The notes below the pieces were generated by a model. It saw only the letters and a list, made by a program, of their open reading frames with translations, did not search any database and was not told the origin of the DNA. A DNA stretch of 64,000 nt from contig NZ_JAGJRS010000009.1 of assembly GCF_017837635.1 (NCBI RefSeq), forward strand, positions 38,846 to 102,845. The letters run 5' to 3'. Shown here piece after piece: positions 62,505 through 64,000 of the stretch. The translations under genes and the position numbers were made by a program. The stretch comes from Frateuria flava. Its GTDB lineage: Bacteria; Pseudomonadota; Gammaproteobacteria; Xanthomonadales; Rhodanobacteraceae. Every line of letters starts with the position of its first letter. Position 1 is the first letter of the stretch.

Positions 62505-63878
62505 TCACTTGGCAGGGGCTTTCGCGGCGGCGACGGGGCGGCGCACGACCACGCTGCGGTTGGCGTCGGTGAGATAGGTGCGGGCCACGCGGCGGATGTC
62601 GTCGGCGGTCACCGCCTCGATCCAGCCGGGCATCTTGTTGGCGACGTTGGCGTCGCCCCACATAGTCTGCAGCTTGGCCAGCGTGTCGGCGCGGTTGATG
62701 AAGGCCTCGAGCCCGCCGTACCAGTCGGCCAGCATCTTGGTCTTCACGCTGGCCAGGGTGGACTCGTCCACGCCGTCGCGGGCGACCTTGGCGATCTCCT
62801 CGTCGAGCGCGCCCAGTACCTGGTCGGGCGTGGCGTTGGGCTTGTAGATCGCGAACAGGCCCAGCAGCGCGGGACCGGCGTAGTCGCTGCCGTCGCCGAG
62901 CGGGAAGTTCATGCCGCCCTCGATGTTGAGAAGCAGTTCGCGGCCCTTGACCAGGCCCTGGTAGAAGCGCGAAGCGCTGTCGCCCACCAGCAGTTGCGAG
63001 AGCACCATCATCGGCACCTGGTCGGTGCTGCCGCGCGGTGGCATCTTCCAGCCGACCGCCAGCGCCGGCACCTTGGCCAGGGCGTCGGTTTCCTCCGCAT
63101 GGCGCGGCTTGGTGTTGAGCGGTTCGGAAACGTCCGGGCGCTTGGGCAGGTCGCGCGCAGGGATCTGGCCGAAATACTGCTGGGCGAGTTTGAAAGCCTC
63201 ATCCGGCGTGACGTCGCCGGCGATGCCGAGCACCGCGTTGGCCGGCTGGTAGAAGGTGTCGTGGAAGGTCTTCACGTCCTCGATCGAGGCGTGGTCCAGG
63301 TCCTTGAACGAGCCGTAGCCGTCGTGCTTGTTGGCCCACTTGTCGAAGGCCAGCGCGTTGAGGTCGGTCCAGAAAAACAGGCCGTAGGGCTGGTTCTTCA
63401 CGTTGACGCGGATCTCCTCCTTGACCACGTTCTGCTGGTTGGCGAGGTTCTTCGCGCTGAAGTCCAGCGACTTCATGCGATCGGCTTCCAGCCAGAGGAT
63501 CGGCGCCAGCGCGGAGGAGGGCGCGGAGGCGATGTAGTTGGTGTAGTCGGCGCGGGTGGAGCCGTTGAACACGCCGCCGCCGCCCTGGATCACGCGTTCG
63601 AAGGTGCCCTTGGGCGCATCCGGCGTGCCCTCGAACATCAGGTGCTCGAACAGGTGCGCGAAGCCGGTACGGTTCTGCGGCTCCAGCCGCATGCCCACGT
63701 GGTAGACCAAGCTGATGCCCACGGTGGGCGAGCTGTGATCCTCCGAGACGACGACGGTCATGCCGTTGTCGAGCTTCTTGACGGCGACCGGCAACTGCCA
63801 CGTATCGCTGGCGGCGGCTTGCGCCCCCAGGGCCAGGCCCAGTCCCGCCACCAGGGCGGCCGTGCGTAAAACGCGCAT
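62505..63878 (-). CDS. M16-family zinc peptidase (catalytic partner)
   Basis: A 457-residue exported protease (signal peptide about 1-23). The inverted zinc motif HLFEH is present (H75, E78, H79), with the distal Glu expected in NVVKEEIRVN. Second-domain blocks include GDSASRFYQGLVKGRELLLN. The ATG at 63878 is chosen: GGAG lies 6 nt before it, whereas the ATG at 63884 abuts the ribosome site. The gene precedes the inactive M16 homolog by 8 nt; the two probably form a periplasmic heterodimer that degrades peptides. Confidence 0.93.
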   Translation of the reverse strand: MRVLRTAALVAGLGLALGAQAAASDTWQLPVAVKKLDNGMTVVVSEDHSSPTVGISLVYHVGMRLEPQNRTGFAHLFEHLMFEGTPDAPKGTFERVIQGGGGVFNGSTRADYTNYIASAPSSALAPILWLEADRMKSLDFSAKNLANQQNVVKEEIRVNVKNQPYGLFFWTDLNALAFDKWANKHDGYGSFKDLDHASIEDVKTFHDTFYQPANAVLGIAGDVTPDEAFKLAQQYFGQIPARDLPKRPDVSEPLNTKPRHAEETDALAKVPALAVGWKMPPRGSTDQVPMMVLSQLLVGDSASRFYQGLVKGRELLLNIEGGMNFPLGDGSDYAGPALLGLFAIYKPNATPDQVLGALDEEIAKVARDGVDESTLASVKTKMLADWYGGLEAFINRADTLAKLQTMWGDANVANKMPGWIEAVTADDIRRVARTYLTDANRSVVVRRPVAAAKAPAK

Positions 63879-64000
63879 CTGCATCTCCTTCTGTCCACGC
63901 GAATGGAAGCCCGATCCTGCGGCGGGGGGGCGAGGGGGTGCAAGTGACGTTTGGGAGGGGCGGCGCGGGTGCCGTCGCCAGCCTTCCCCCGCGTTCGCGG

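Overview
This 64-kb window looks like chromosome of a high-GC gammaproteobacterium of the Xanthomonadales, most likely Rhodanobacteraceae (Dyella/Rhodanobacter/Frateuria-like). The call rests on gene content and order (bamA-lpxD-fabZ-lpxA-lpxB-rnhB-dnaE-accA; rpsB-tsf, pyrH-frr-uppS-cdsA-dxr-rseP; map-glnD; dapD-arsC-like-dapE), strong G/C third-position bias, and families of palindromic intergenic repeats of the kind common in that order. No rRNA, tRNA, CRISPR array, phage or insertion-sequence gene was recognised.

Region 1 (1-13.6 kb) is the most unusual part. Eight consecutive MacB/FtsX-type ABC permease genes form four tandem A/B pairs. They are followed by an NtrC-type sigma-54 activator, a small exported protein and an NtrY-like sensor kinase. 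The partner ATPase and periplasmic adaptor are not in the window and are presumably upstream, because the first permease is cut by the window edge. Each pair looks like a two-subunit permease. The periplasmic domains have diverged, and in the last pair a putative periplasmic disulfide has moved from the A to the B subunit. A -24/-12-like element precedes the activator gene.

Region 2 (13.7-25.3 kb) holds a QmcA/NfeD-type membrane pair coupled to a ThrE-like exporter, a 0.7-kb non-coding stretch with a 19-bp minisatellite, darP-DUF1653, pmbA, a DUF4870 membrane protein, and the leftward group NYN-LOTUS protein/tilS/xseB/ispA. Two further leftward genes, an exported thioredoxin-fold protein and a VOC protein, link it to accA.

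Region 3 (25.3-46.1 kb) is a long leftward core block: translation (rpsB, tsf), UMP kinase, ribosome recycling, undecaprenyl-PP synthesis, phospholipid synthesis (cdsA), isoprenoids (dxr), site-2 protease (rseP), outer-membrane assembly (bamA), lipid A synthesis (lpxD, fabZ, lpxA, lpxB), rnhB, dnaE and accA. One rightward VOC gene interrupts it between pyrH and tsf.

Region 4 (46.1-53.9 kb) has rightward map and glnD, a leftward degenerate HD-GYP protein, and rightward dapD, an ArsC/Spx-like gene and dapE. Region 5 (54-64 kb) is accessory: an ECF42-type sigma factor with its DGPF partner, a DUF3224 protein, a penicillin-acylase-family hydrolase overlapping a phosphodiester-glycosidase lipoprotein, a Nudix hydrolase, a VOC protein, and an M16 peptidase pair with one active and one apparently inactive subunit.

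Three intergenic repeat families (called A, B and C here) recur throughout. Family B sits inside the predicted N-terminal coding region of rnhB and supplies the C-terminus of dapE, where a 66-bp direct duplication is also present.
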